From positions 2,911,968-2,975,967 of the forward strand of contig NW_006763293.1 in the NCBI RefSeq assembly GCF_000218685.1: DNA of 64,000 nucleotides, written 5' to 3'. The stretch is from Serpula lacrymans var. lacrymans S7.9. Its lineage: Eukaryota > Basidiomycota > Agaricomycetes > Boletales > Serpulaceae. Numbering within the stretch: the first letter of the stretch is position 1; each line of letters begins with the position of its first letter. Below are positions 44,850-57,977 of the stretch, piece by piece. The notes beneath the pieces were generated by a model. It did no database searches. It saw only the letters and a program-made list of their open reading frames with translations, and was not told where the DNA came from. The translations under genes were made by a program, and so were the position numbers.

Positions 44850-45526
44850 CTTGAATGTGTAGTTAGAGAGTGGACTGGTTATTTAAATGGGTAGTGAAAG
44901 ACATGGGCGAGCTCGAGTGTACCTTTATATGATTCCGGGTTTGACTATGTTTGCTCGATGTTGGGCTAGCGAGCAGCGGTGACTAGAAGCATCGGAAAGA
45001 AGACCCGTTGAAAATTGTCATGTCTTTACGTCCTGCTTGATCCAGACGGTCTTAGCTCCAATAAGGTGTCAACACACTTCCATCTCTCATTTTTTATCAT
45101 CGAGTCTGCTGTTGGATATAACCTACCACCATCAACGTCGTAAAATGGCTTTCGACGGAGTGAGCACAGTTTGCTTACTCTAGGTGCAATTGCGGACCTA
45201 TGTGATCCCCAAATTCCTCTGTTGAAAGTTTCTCCTCATGCCTTTCGGTGGAAAGGACCTTCGCATGTTCAAATCTGTTATGCGAACATGCACTCAACGA
45301 GTCGCAGTTGCATGGCGGCACTGCCAGTACAGTATTACAATTGCGTGCAAGCTTCAAGTCACCGTGACGGTTGCTTCACCGTGTTCACCGCCATCCAGCA
45401 TCTCCCAAAGTAGCATGCATTTGGTAATCAGGATGTTTTCAAACTCCGATCGCACTCCCAATCTTTTTGGCGCCACTGGCATCGATCAGCCTGCATTTTT
45501 CTTACATCCGTCCCTCATCTTCAAAA
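44850..45526. other. Divergent promoter region, hydrophobin / ARB1
   Basis: No gene called. A short ATG-started stretch at about 45144 (MAFDG, followed by a donor-like GTGAGC) was considered but the only nearby acceptor would make a 28-base intron. Confidence 0.45.
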
Positions 45527-47944
45527 ATGCCGCCCTCAGCCTCAAAGCAAAAAAGATTGGCAGAAAAGGCTGCAAAACAGGCTTCAAAGCAAAACGGTTC
45601 TACCGTCTCACCTTCAACGTCCACACCGGCCGGTTCAGTGAGCGGAAGTTATGCCAATACACCTTTGACCAGCGTTTCTGCTGCAAACAGTACAGATGAC
45701 TTGACTTCCATGGCCAAGTTGCAGATCGCAACCGACAGGTACGTTAGAATTATCTGTGGTCTCCAATACAGATCTTATCGCATTGTTCGTAACCAGGAGC
45801 GCTGCTGGTGTGCTCGTATCCGATGTCAAAGGTCGAGATGTCAAGATAGACTCATTCACGCTCTCTTTCCACGGTCGCCTACTTATTGAAGGTGCAGAAA
45901 TCGCACTGAACTATGGTCAACGATATGGTCTTCTGGGAGAGAACGGATCCGGCAAGGTGCGAATCTAATCTAATCGTTTATCGCATTTTATTCAGCGATT
46001 TATTTATTGAAGTCAACATTCCTTCAATCCATTGCTGAACGGGATATCGAAATCCCCGATCACATAGATATTTACCTTGTGCGAGGAGAGGCTGAGCCAT
46101 CAGATGTCAATGCTGTAGACTTCATAGTCAAATCTGCAAGAGAAAAGGTCGCAAAGCTCGAGGCCCGAATTGAGGATCTGTCCATTGCAGACGATGTTGA
46201 CGAAGCTGCTCTGGATGCATGTTACGAGGAGTTGGAGGAGATGGATCCCAGTACGTTTGAGACCAAAGCAGGCAGTATCCTGCACGGACTTGGCTTTTCC
46301 CAGACGATGATGCAGAAACCAACGAAAGACATGAGTGGTGGTTGGCGTATGAGAGTGGCTCTGGCTCGAGCACTTTTCGTTAAACCTCATATCCTCTTAC
46401 TCGACGAACCCACCAATCACTTAGATCTTGGTGCCGTTGTGTGGTTGGAAGCCTATCTTTCCACTTATAATCATATCCTCGTCATCACCTCTCATTCTCA
46501 AGATTTCATGGACTCCGTTTGCACGAATATCATGGACCTTACAGCGAAGAAAAAGCTGCTCTATTACACGGGTAACTATACCACCTATGTCCGGACGAAG
46601 CAAGAGAACGAGGTCAACCAGATGAAGGCTTACAACAAACAACAAGAAGAAATCTTGCATATCAAAAAGTACGTTTGGATATATCCGTGTATGCATTAGC
46701 TGATGACTTGGAATATAGATTCATTGCATCTGCCGGTACATACGCTAATCTTGTGAGACAAGCCAAATCCAAACAGAAGATCATCGATAAGATGGAGGCT
46801 GCTGGTCTTATAGAAAAGATTGAGGTTCCCAGACCTTTGAGATTCCACTTCGAGGATATCCGTAAACTTCCACCCCCGATTATTGCGTTTACTGAGGTCG
46901 CGTTCGCCTACTCGGGCAAGAAAGAAGACTTTTTATATGAAAACCTGTCCTTCGGTATCGAGTTCGTGATCGTTTGCTTGTAATATCTCAGGGAGCTAAT
47001 CAGTTGGCGCTTCTTCAGCATGGATTCACGGATAGCCATCCTCGGCGCCAATGGTGCCGGAAAATCAACGTTACTCCATCTCATCACTGATGTTCTCCAA
47101 CCAAGTCGAGGTACCGTCTCGAAACACGCCGCCCTCAAACTCGCCAAATATTCGCAGCATTCAGCCGATCAACTACCTTATGATAAGTCGCCGATTGAGT
47201 ATTTCCAAAACATATTCAGAGAGAAATATCCCGAGAAGGATGCTATGGTATGTTATCTATGTTGGTGGAGTTGATCATAACTGATGGTTATATTCAAGGC
47301 ATGGCGACAACAACTTGGTCGTTTTGGTCTTTCAGGTCCCCATCAGACATCACCCATTCGTCAGTTATCTGATGGTTTGCGGAATCGGTAAGTTTTAAAA
47401 GTTTCGTATTGAATTATCTTCGGGCTTACCCGACTTTTGGTTGATAGTGTGGTGTTCGCGCAACTTGCCATGGAACACCCACATATTCTCCTGCTCGGTA
47501 TGTCGTGTTTTTCTAGGGCCTGTGAAAATATAACGCTCAAAACTTTATAGATGAGCCTACAAATCATTTAGACATGGCTTCGATTGACGCTCTCGCACTT
47601 GCCATCAAAGATTTCGAAGGTGGCGTTGTCATTGTTTCCCACGACTTCCGTACGTATTCAATCATACATTACACTTCTCCGCGCTTCCGTGGCTCAATTT
47701 GTATTGCAAGGTCTTATCTCGCAAGTAGCGGAAGAGCTGTGGGAGGTTAAGGATAAAACTATTAAAAATTTGACGAAAGAAGACATCACTATCGTAGACT
47801 ACAAGAAGAACCTGATCAAACAGAGTAAGCACCTCTCGTAGTGCGGCTTATCTGCTATTTGCTCACAGTCGTTCCTTTCCAGGTCAAGCAAGCCTCGAGA
47901 AAGCGAAACTGATCAGCAAGAATGCGACCAAAGGCAAAACTTAG
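45527..47944 (+). CDS. ARB1: ABC-F family ATPase Arb1 (ribosome biogenesis)
   Basis: A soluble ABC ATPase without membrane domains, needed for 40S and 60S ribosome biogenesis and shuttling between nucleus and cytoplasm. Ten exons (45527-45738, 45797-45956, 46013-46668, 46719-46961, 47019-47247, 47299-47387, 47448-47497, 47551-47649, 47711-47824, 47883-47944) give 637 residues. The Lys/Ala/Ser-rich N-terminus ([20 protein letters not shown]) is typical. Cassette 1 has Walker A GENGSGKS (split by an intron), signature MSGGWRMR and Walker [14 protein letters not shown]. Cassette 2 has [16 protein letters not shown] and the same Walker B. The linker between the cassettes is charged. The second signature (LSDG) is as expected for Arb1/ABCF2 rather than a lesion. 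Confidence 0.96.
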
Positions 47945-48778
47945 AAGATGTATCATTCGATCTGTGCAGTATACTGCTGTTGTATAGATTTCACCCCCCT
48001 GTGCCACTACATATCACCTGTAGCCCAAACATTCTCTATACTGCTAGGATTTCCACACTTGTTGTAAGTCATGCCTCGGATTTGTTCGTATTAGTATGTC
48101 GAGTCTAGCGTCGTACGATATTAATACAGTTATGAAGCAGCTATGCACTAGCTAATCTGGTGATGCACGAGGTTTAAGATTCAATTAAAGTAGGTGTTCG
48201 TGATCACCGCTGCAATGTGCTGGGCACTCCCGACTGCAACACGCAAACGGACGAGATGAGGACAGATGAAGGATGATCTATAGATCATGGTGATCGAACC
48301 TTATCGAATTCATAGCGCTCACGAACTAGGAATGCTATTTCACGAATGGTGAAGTAAAGATCTGAGCACATGCAATGACAAGGTTTTGACGTTCTCAAGC
48401 AGCGGAGAGGGCGACAACACCAAGCCATCAAAAAAAAAATGGCCACCACATTACCCATCTCGTCAAACCCCTATCTACCTCCATTCCATTCTTACTAAAA
48501 GCAGAGTATTCTCGCCATATCCCTGCATGGGGTGTCCTTTTTTTCATTTGGTGGCGTCACTTTCAGAAGCCCCAACGGCAAGGCAGAAACGGGAAATGGT
48601 TGTGTCCTCAAGGTGGCCTCCTTCGGCAAGAAGGGAGGGAAGACAAAAAAGGGGCTTATGACATCCTCCACCACTCACGGACCCGGTGAGGCGACGTGTG
48701 TGGTAAACGTGCTTTTTTTTGTGTACTTTTTTTTTTCTTTCTCTTTCTATATAGAAGATCCACCTCGTTCCGCCCTCT
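47945..48778. other. Convergent spacer between ARB1 and PP4 catalytic subunit
   Basis: No gene found. Contains an A run at about 48429-48440 and CT-rich sequence close to the phosphatase stop codon. The open frames 48386-48661 and 48532-48840 have no features. Confidence 0.45.
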
Positions 48779-50552
48779 TCATAGGAAGTAATCTGCTGGT
48801 GGGCGTTTCGCAGGTATGGACCGCACATCCTATAATATGACGGCATCAGATGGGCATCAGAAAACGCCAGTTTTTCGATGCGGCGACACGTAAATAAACA
48901 TATAGAAAAAGAAACGCCCGCATATCGCCTTTAGGCAAAAACCGGGGCATGGAAAAAAGGTGTGGTAACTCACCGAGGGCGCATGGTGAAAGACTTTGTA
49001 TTCCTGGCTCAAATGTTCGTCTAGTTCGAGAATAGAAGCCACGTTGCCGCACCTGATTCGAAATAGGGTGAGCGGCCGAACGAGAGGATGGAACTTCCAG
49101 GTACGAAAACAACGGGGGTGACATGTGCGGCAAGAAGAAGAAGGAAGAAGTGGAAGAAGGGGGGAAGAGACGCTCGAGAGAACGTACCGGTAGCAATAAT
49201 TCGGCGCGCTCCATACTGTCACGATCGTGCGGTCAAACATGAGTTTATAACCTTCCATAGCAAGCTGGTGCGCTCGTGCAATAAGATCAATGGAATTATG
49301 ATGGGCAAACGCTTTCGTAATGTCTGCGCCGAAAAGAAAGCCAGCTCCCCGAGGGGATAGGCCCCAGCCGGATATATCTAGAAGAAAAGCGAAAAAAGGA
49401 AAGACGTGATCAGAACAACGAGGGCAAGTCGCAGTGAGATGACGGTAGAATGGACTGTGGAAGTGAAAGAGAATTCACCGTCTGGATCGGACCATAAGAG
49501 GTCACACATGGGTCCATCGTGAGGAACCTCCTGTTTGCGGTCGATAGCGCGAATCTAAGGGGGTACAATCAATAAGGTGAATCATGAATGAACGCTCCTC
49601 AAAACGTTTCATTTCCAACCCCCAACGCGTGGGGGGCACGTTTCGTTTCGTACCTGATCGATAGCCTGCAGATTAGGGCTCAACCCGCCATGCACGCAAA
49701 AGACTCTTCCGTCCACGATAGCACCCAACGCCAGGTAATCAAACACCTCACAACACCATCTCCAAACATTGCTGCTCCCGTACTTACGCTGACACTCGTC
49801 GTAAAAGCCGTATACCTGTGTTATTTGTCGAGATTCGTGATTTCCCCGGATCAGGGTGATCCTTTCAGGGTAACGAACTTTAAGCGCGAGGAGGAGGAGA
49901 AACGTCTCGACGCTGTAGAAGCCTCGGTCTACGAAATCGCCTATATTGTGTGTGATCGAGAAAAGTGTCAAGCAAGCTCCGTGAACGTATTCAATCCGAC
50001 TCTTTTTTTTGACTAACCCATGAACAGATAATTTGTCTCAGGACAAAACCCGCCCACTTTGAAAAGCTCCATCAGATCGAAAAACTGGCCGTGTATGTCA
50101 CCACATATCTACGTAAAAACGCACACAGACACATGAGTCGGTTGTCGACGGCGTGCTCGTGCTGGGGGGGAGGTTTGGGTGGGAAGAAGGATGACTTACT
50201 GTCACCGGAGAGTCTACGATCTGGACATTGGCTTCCTCGATGAGGATTTCGCGTGCTTTGAAACACAATCTCTTCACTTGTTCTTCCGATATAGGTTCAC
50301 ATCTCGTCAACTGCTCTATTTGCCTGCACACGGCGTCCGGTAAGCCGTATGTCCCAGCATAAGAGGAGATGGAAGCGCAGCAAAGGAGAGTGATCAGGTT
50401 ATTGGGAAAAGGCAGTCACGGTATTTTGGGTTTGGGGTGTCAAATGGACATACAGGACGAGAGTCCAAAGCCATGAGTCGGGCGAAAAGCATCCAAGCCG
50501 AAACGGCCAATAGACCTGTTATCATTACTCACTTGTCAAGGTCACTCGGCAT
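48779..50552 (-). CDS. PPH3: Serine/threonine protein phosphatase 4 catalytic subunit
   Basis: A PP2A-like phosphatase (yeast Pph3, PP4c) acting in DNA-damage checkpoint recovery and other signalling as part of a complex with regulatory subunits. Eight exons on the minus strand (50552-50533, 50323-50200, 50108-50018, 49940-49654, 49554-49479, 49377-49188, 49052-48974, 48829-48779) give 305 residues, the family length. The first exon is only 20 bases (MPSDLDK). Metal-binding motifs [23 protein letters not shown] and HGGLSP are intact, as is SAPNYCYR. The C-terminal DYFL is the carboxy-methylation and regulatory-subunit motif. [20 protein letters not shown] and the PRGAGFLFG segment resemble PP4 more than PP2A or PP6. 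Confidence 0.95.
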
Positions 50553-51196
50553 TCTGTCTCCAGTCGTTTGTGCGGCTTCCAGTGATGTGTTTCGATATAT
50601 CACGATGAGGTGACAAGGGAAAAGGAATGACAGAAGTGATAAAGCGGCTCCACAGGCACAAGAGATCTTTGTGCTGGATCTTTTGTGCAGAACGGTCGCA
50701 AACGCCCAGCCACACAGCCCCTCCTGTCAAATATCGTGCCAATACGTATTCGCATATCTATCCAAACGTTAACGCTCCGTTTATCTTCGTGCGGGAAAAA
50801 AAAAAAAAAAAACAGGTTTCTAAATTGCTGTATGGACATCAGAAGTACAATAATGTGCAGGTAGCATGACTAAAATTGATATTGTATGCAAGGGAATATC
50901 GAAAACACAGCAGACCCCCCATAGCGTCAATGTCCGTGGACAGATGGGGGGTGCCAGGATACAAAATACAAGGAAAACCAGGAGCATTCCATGCCAGGAA
51001 GAGGATAGTGAAACATGATAGTAAGACAGAATGAGAGCGAATAAGAAAGCACGGACGATAATAAGTGTCGAAAAAAAGACATGTATATCCAATTTATGCA
51101 TCAGCTGTGCAAACGGGTAAATGATCCCATAGACGAGCCATAGAATACACAATGACACAACCTCCGAGTTGCCCAAGCGGTAGAAACGCCCTGCGA
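50553..51196. other. Spacer between PP4 gene promoter and zinc-finger gene 3' end
   Basis: No gene called. A 17-18 base A run lies at about 50799-50815. A 126-codon open frame on the minus strand (50820-51200) is very hydrophobic but overlaps the 3' end of the zinc-finger gene and looks like AT-rich chance sequence. Confidence 0.4.
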
Positions 51197-52804
51197 TCAT
51201 ACAAAGCTTGTCGAGCTCTTCACTCTCAAACCACCGTCCGATCTCCAGTTTGTTTGTCCAAGTGATAGATGAGGCGAGTGGTAGGGGTATGAGTTGGGAA
51301 TGTGAGAATGGCTCATATACGAGGACATGTTTGATTGTGGCGACGAAAGATTCGGAACAGACGAATGGTGCATGTGCGAAACTCGTGGATCACCACGAAT
51401 CACCCGCTCATCTTGTATAGGCGCAAGAATAGGTGGCGGAGAGTCGTACCGAGCATTCATCCCCTGCTGTGGCATAGATATAGACTGATTGTATGTTCCA
51501 GAGATGATGTGGGGATGTGAATTAAAGTAACCTCCAGACAGACCGGACTGGTCCGGCATAGGCTCAAGTATTGATCCGTTGTTCTGGAAAGCGTAGAATC
51601 ATGATGTCATCACGATATGGGGTGTAATTAGGGGTAGTAGGTCCGGACGTTTGCGAATGCGAAGACACAGAATGAGCAGAGTCGGGAGAAGGCGGTCCGC
51701 CGGTAGGTTGGTACTGATTAGGGAAAGGGTGTGGATGCGAGATGTGTGAGATGGAGAGACGGGAAGACATGGTAGAGAGGTGAGTAGCGGAGGAAGGTGG
51801 CGAACTATGATTGTCTTCTACTGATTGCTGATGGTGCAGAGAAGAGGAAGAATGGATGTGGGTCAGTTGTGGTCTATCATCGTAAGAATTTGAGTAGTTG
51901 AAGGAAGGCTCTTGCATAGCGGGGCCATTTGGAGCAGTCTGGTGTGATAACGAAGCAGGGTGTAGATAATTATAACTCGGCGCCTGAGATGGCTCCGAGT
52001 AAGTCGCAGAATTATTTCTGTAGTGTGATTGCATCTGCGACGACTGATTTCCAAGGTGGATAGAATGGTTCGCCACGGGGAGAACCTGGGAATTGTCGTG
52101 GTGATGTTGCACAATCGTGGGATAGGTATTTTCTATGGGAGGAGGTGAGGGAGAGCGGCTGGAGATGTGGTTGTGGTGGACGGGAAGGGAGAAAGCCTGT
52201 ACGAGAGCAGGAGGAGAGTCTGGCGGGGGAGGGATGGCCTGTTCGAGTGCTGGTGGGGGTGAAGGCGAGCTGGTCATGGGAGAGGCATGCCTAGAGGAAA
52301 GCAAAGCGGACGAAGAACGGTGATTTTTATGGATGGGACCGGTTGTGTTCATCGCACGGGCTATGGCGAGTCTTGTAGCAGAGCTGGAGCTTCTGCGGGA
52401 GCCAGGAGAGAGATGTATTCTGTAACTGAAAAGACAAGGGAGTGAGCGACGGACAGAAGGAGAAAATGGAGGAAAGAGACTGACTGCTGCTGGAGGTTAT
52501 CCTGGCGCGAACAGCGTGTTTCGCAGCCGGGAAAGGGACACTTGTGGTTCCTCTCGCCAGTGTGTACTCGTATGTGCCTTGCGAGATGGCCGCTTGTTGT
52601 GAATGCGCGGTCGCAGGTTGTGCATATGTGTCTTTTCTTCTGTGCAAGAGGTGAGTGGAGATGTGTGGGGGGCGGGGAGGGATGGGCTGAGGGGGGCGGG
52701 GTGGGGGAGTGCTCTGAGGCGTGGTGGAGAGGCTGTGGGGAGTAGTGGGGGGGATAGAAGGGAGGAGGAAGAGGATCGTTTTTGAGGTGTGGCTGGCGGG
52801 GCAT
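51197..52804 (-). CDS. C2H2 zinc-finger transcription factor, Nrg1-like repressor
   Basis: A DNA-binding regulator with two adjacent C2H2 fingers (HICTTCDRAFTTSGHLARHI and KCPFPGCETRCSRQDNLQQH). The linker HTGERNHKCP and the tail YRIHLSPGSRR are as in the yeast Nrg1/Nrg2 glucose and stress repressors. Exon 1 is 52804-52485; a phase-2 intron joins it to an exon starting at 52425. A low-complexity Ser/Pro/His/Gln-rich region follows (for example SPSPPPALEQAIPPPPDSPP). The last part (open to the stop at 51197, ending KSSTSFV) is in another frame, so an intron lies between about 51540 and 51650. Its acceptor TTCTACGCTTTCCAG looks strong but the donor is unclear. If unspliced, the protein would stop at 51564. 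The start is the first ATG after a Pro-rich upstream frame. Confidence 0.85.
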
Positions 52805-55800
52805 TGTGTGTCGAAGGGAGGCTGGAGAGAGTTGAGGGAATGTCTGGACTAACAGGCTTTTGAAGAGAAGAAACGTCAAGGCGGTGAGGCGGCTAAGAAA
52901 ATACGTAAAATAGTAATCCGAGTCTAAGCATTTGTCTACATTTCAATTATTACTTTGTCCACTTGTTCGCAATTTATTCTTTACCTAACTCGTCGGACCC
53001 TGAATTCCTCATAGGGCTGAGTTTAGACTTTGCCTCGCCTTCCACTCACTCGGTCCTCCTACACAGATCCATACGAATACCCCAGCTGTCCCAGTCAACG
53101 CCCAGCGCGTGTCCAGCTCCTCTCCACCGCGTCTGTCTCTGTCCCCACCCTCGAAACATATTCATTTCTTTTTTCGTCTTTATTTTCCCTTGTTTTGTGA
53201 CCTGCCCTCCTTCCTCTTTCAACCGTCTTCTTCCTCTTTCCCCTTTGAGCCACTCGCGGCACAGCACGTGCTGTCGTCCTCGTCCACGTGAGCTGCCCTG
53301 CTCCAGCCTTACATACTCCCTTTCCCTCATCCTCCTCACCTCGCTTCCGTATCACAAGCAAACTCCCTTCCATCCCTCCCAGGCACTCTCCTTACGTAAC
53401 TAGTCTCTAACGCTGCTTTTCGGTCCCGTTCTATCCTCTTTTCAGCTCCTTGCCTCGTATGCAAATCAACTCCTTTTCCTTCTCATTCTCCATCCAATCA
53501 TATCCCCCTCATTACAGCATACATCTTGCAACGTTTTCGTCCCATCGATACTGCGCACTATCACATACACATCTTACATGACTCTCCGTATATCAGATAA
53601 GCACCACCATTCTAGCTTAATACCCATCGCAATTTCCCGTCCTTCTCCATCTTGCATCGCTTTTTTCCTTACGTCGTCATCCTGCTTTGATGCCACGCAG
53701 GCTGAGACTCTTGGGTGTTGTCAATCTTCTTCACAAGGTACCATATCCTTTTCACGCGACAGCATTGACATAATCCTCGAGCAAATCTAGTTAGTCGTTG
53801 ACATGTTGGGTGATGCAGATTCAGAATCCAACCACACATGACGTGGCTCATTTAATGCCGCCTATAGTCTCTGCCTGTGGCTGACAGTCTCCTGGCAAGT
53901 AAAAAAAAATTACCCCCGCATCTCCCATGACGGGATCATTTCCAAGCATGGTGATCCCAGGTTTCGCAATGACATAGGACGACACTTGTGTCTGCTAAGC
54001 ATGTCCATCATGGCGGTGAGCACGTCACTCTCGATTACATACTCTTTCGCATCATGTAAGAGTAAAGCACAGTACGATTGGCATGGCGTCCGAGCGTCGC
54101 CGCCATACACATCTCTCGAGGGCGCTAAATACATCCCCTTAAGCGAACGTACGGGTAAGTTTCCGAGCTCGCTGCACAGCAAACCACCTGTCAAAAACGA
54201 AGATCAACACAACATGTACAAAATCGACACTATTCAGGCTCACTCCGTGGTCACGCAGATCCGCGAGTGTCCAGCAGGAGATGAGAGAAACCCTGAAGAA
54301 GAGCGGCCACCCTGAATGGAGGTATGGGCTGCCGCATCATTCGTACCTTACTAGACCTTACCTCAGCTGAGAGATCGACTATGATATCGATCGCGAGGGC
54401 GGGACTACTTTACCGGTACTATGTTGACTGTTTGAGCTTGGTTTGCATCAATAAATGTCCACTGGCAGGTTTTTTTTTATTATGTGTACGCTCACGGCAC
54501 TGTTTCAGCACGCAACCTGATGGAGCCCCGGTATCGACTACGCGGTCCCGCAACAGTCGCCGACGTGCCGCAACTACATTCTCGCTCTCGACGGCGTGGT
54601 CAAAGTGGCAGTTCACCATTCAACGATAGGTCGAGACGAGCCTATTCAGTTCCTCCAAACATAAAACTGTCCTGGAGATATCTAATACACCGGCTACAGA
54701 TAAGCCAAACGGAACTGCCAGTGTTTACTCAATTCGTGGCTACACATATCAGTGGCCCAACTGGGAAAGGAGATATGCGCTTGGTTGAACAGTTGTGGAA
54801 ATCAATATACTTACCGTTCACGAGACCAGTTCTCGTTGAGAATTTTCTATTCCGATAGCTGAACGACGCCCTTTTTTCGGGCGTGCGCCATCGGACAGCC
54901 TCCTTCCCTCCCCCGAATGCGGCGGACACTACGCCCTCGCGAGAGTGGGGAGTGGGGGGGCACCAGAAGGTTCAGAGGCCTGATCCGTCGAATACTTTAT
55001 GTCGGCACCTTCACCCCCCATCAAATATTATTGCGCTTTTTGATTGATTGCCAATATTTGTGTATTTGTGAGTGGGAATATCGAGGCCAGTGAGGCGGCA
55101 TCTTGACATGCCGTTGCGGGGCCTTTGGACGAATATGAGCCTTACTTTGAGCTCTCTTGTCTTGGGCGCTGCCACTTGTGACGTTTGTCCAATGACGACG
55201 AGGTTGATTCAAAGAGTGTTATTGTCGCCAGTCGTTATTGTCGTTGTCTTTGCCTTTTTGCCCACCCACGTCCTTTTAGACTCTGACATGGGCATGTTCG
55301 CGCAAACTCTCTGTGGATGGTTAAAGTTTGGGTCTAAGAGGATGACAGTCGATTTCTGTTTTGGAGCGCCAGTGTGTTCTCGTTGTTTTTTTTTTCCCTT
55401 TCTTTCTGATAGGCGGGTTCGACGCTGTCGTTGACAGCGTCATGTAACCACTTCTGTCGATGTTCCCTCGGGGGGGCTATCAAAACTATTCGACCACACA
55501 GGTCCGGATGCAGATAAAACATGAAAACACTTTTGCCCGCTAGAATGCGATCAGTGCAAAGCAAGTAGCAGAACTGTCAAGTCCGCATCTTACTAAGGTT
55601 GCCTAGTAGTGTGGTAGTGTACTGGCAGTGTCCACTAGCACCGTCGGCATCGGCTTGCCTACAAGCAAAAAAAAAAAAAAAAAAAAAGTCTTAGGTCTAC
55701 AGGACTGCAGCTCGCAGCTTCAAGATCAAAAGCTCGTTCCACGTAACGAAACCAATCGAATCCCGAGTCGAGTGGGGCTACGAAATGACATGGGAAGCCC

Positions 55801-57105
55801 AAAAACCGCCTCGGCAACATGCTGGCATCGTACACAGCTTCTTTCTGAGATTGTAACCGGCGACAAGTCAGTATCTGTGACCTTGTCGGGAAGTGCAAAG
55901 AGGTGATAGTAGTAGCGGCTACACGAGAGAAGGTTGCTTATGGCCTGTAATTATGGCTTATGAGAAAGAAAAATATCTTGAAGGCTACGCACATTTATGG
56001 CGTTTGTACCCTGGTTTTTTTTGTTCTAAACCTAGAATGCTTCGATGGCGGTAGTACCGGTAACGTCAAGGTTTATGGTAAGCAGCAGCGAAGGAACGCC
56101 AAAAGGAAGCCCTTGCAGTGCCGAAATAGATTTTGACCGAAGGAACTTCATAATAATAATATTCATTGATTGGTTCGTCACGACGGTCAAGATCGCCATA
56201 ATTTTGGGTAGCTTCGCGACATCTCGAGTAATCGAGTAACATAAAAGTCCGCAGCAGACCATGTCGTGATGGCGAGCGCGCATGCAGAAACATAAGTTTA
56301 GATCTATAGAGAAAGTCTTGAAGCATGCTTCGAAGACGCGCACAAGTCAATTTTGAGCTGAGCATGATCACTATGATGCGGCGATACGTTCCCCACCGTT
56401 TTTTTTTTTCTCTCACAGTGGCCTCGGTTTCCAGTCAGAGAAATCCCCGGCTGGCGACCAACTGCCATATGCACCCAGAAGCGAAAGCTGTTAGACGTGA
56501 AGATGCGGGCACGGCTGACTGAGCGTCCGTTCAGCAAGGGAAACAGACTGCGTGTTGGACTGTTACACTTACTCCGAGTAGAAAGAGGGGCTGAATGGTT
56601 AGGAAGACTTTTGTTGACCGTCAAGCTTACTGAAGATGCGGACCAATGTGGGACCGTTTGGATGTGGGCCAAGTTGCTACAGTACTGCGGTTTGGAGCCG
56701 GTTAGCAACTTCGCACACGCATGCTGGACTAATGCAGGTGGGATAAGACCGACATTGACAGCATGTATGCATATGAACTTCTCATTCCGAATCATTGATC
56801 ACCGCATGGAGTCTACCACTCAATCATATGAACATGTCCTATTTCCATATCGTGCAAACACAGCATAGTCACAGATATCACCAAGCACAAAAGCAGAGTA
56901 GAATGTGCACCCGATAGAGAAAGTAGTTGAGAAGGAAGAGGACGAAAACCGTATCAGCTCCCAATCGGCTTCCCACCTTAAAGCCGTTGGTCCAAGCGTG
57001 CGGGGCTTCATGTTGTGCATTACGGTAACGATCTCTCTTACCCCCCAATCTCATCTTTCTCCTATCCCACACATCCCTTTCACCCTTTTCACGAGAATCA
57101 TACGC
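52805..57105. other. 4.3 kb gene-poor region
   Basis: Pyrimidine-rich sequence at 52950-53560 is probably the promoter and 5' leader of the zinc-finger gene, long as in many fungal regulators. Further right are short open frames on both strands without domains, an A run of 23-24 at about 55665-55687, and short hairpins (for example ACGCTGTC-GTT-GACAGCGT near 55421-55439 and ACGCCC-TTTTTTC-GGGCGT near 54868). I found no coding gene and no tRNA or rRNA. Confidence 0.5.
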
Positions 57106-57977
57106 TTAATAGAGACGAACAGGTTTGCCCATAGTGGACTTGATGTGCAAGGACTTCACGTTCTGCCAGTTCTTCTTGAGCAACGAAACGAGGAAGTTGA
57201 TACCTATAAAAGCCATGGCATGAGTAAACGGCACAGCACGAGCGATCAAGAAGCACCGACTCAGCATCACGTTTCCAAGGACTTGGTCATCAGTCATTTG
57301 GACATGACCGACGGCAACGCCCAAGCAGAGAACCTTCTTAAGCTGGAACTTGATCGTCGAACGGACCTCAGTAATCTTGTTACTCAAGTCCTCAGCGTGA
57401 GAAACGGGGGTAGGGAACTTTCCGGCTGGAATGATGATAAACGCTCATAGTACGACATCGAAAAAGCATGTTCGCTAAATACCTTTGGAAAGACCTGGCC
57501 CGAGGAGACGAGGGATCTGCTTAATCAAGGCTTCGGAAGCCAAGAAAGCATCGTACTTCTTGGCAAGTTTTTTAACGAGCTTCTTGTTTTTGTTAAGCCT
57601 GGAAAAATATAGGAGTTAGTGGAAATGCCTTGTGAGCGTGAGATAAGAGAGATTGCGTACTTTTTCAAATCGTCCACGGACATGTACTCTAGGTCGATTT
57701 GCTTAGCACGATCGATATCGGCAGCATCTGCGAGAATGCAAATGGACATGCGAGGACGGGGAACGTTGGGGAGTCTAGTGTGGTGATGTCAGAATCCGTG
57801 GTCCTGACTTTACTCATATAGTCAAAGCTCACTTGACGGTTCCCGAGAAACGCTTGTCTCTCTGGGGGTCGTAGTTCTTGAGGCCAATCTGGAGCTCGAT
57901 AGTCTCCACGAAGTTCCTCTTTTTTTCGCCATTGGCTTCGGCGAGGAGGTCTTTAACGGAGCCCCGCACACTTGACA
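57106..57977 (-). CDS. RPL1: 60S ribosomal protein uL1 (L10a)
   Basis: Component of the L1 stalk of the large ribosomal subunit. Coding exons found on the minus strand: 57977-57833, 57774-57661, 57598-57483, 57425-57261 and 57203-57106. Sequence is typical throughout: [110 protein letters not shown] and the end MGKPVRLY. The first codons are unresolved. The exon opens with [14 protein letters not shown] in a phase needing one base from an upstream exon, and the only nearby ATG followed by a donor (ATGAG|GTCTGT at about 58055) fits only if an alternative acceptor seven bases inside is used, giving MSVRGSVK. A TACTAAC branch point and CAG acceptor just upstream of that ATG suggest a further intron in the leader. 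Confidence 0.95.

Noticed and set aside
45144..45220. Possible small gene starting MAFDG with donor GTGAGC
   Set aside because: The nearest acceptor would need a 28-base intron and the joined product is only 18 codons.
50820..51200. 126-codon very hydrophobic open frame on the minus strand
   Set aside because: Begins at the very end of the zinc-finger gene and looks like translated AT-rich 3' sequence.
55421..55439. Hairpin ACGCTGTC-GTT-GACAGCGT as a terminator or RNA element
   Set aside because: Single short inverted repeat with no neighbouring gene end; expected by chance in 64 kb.
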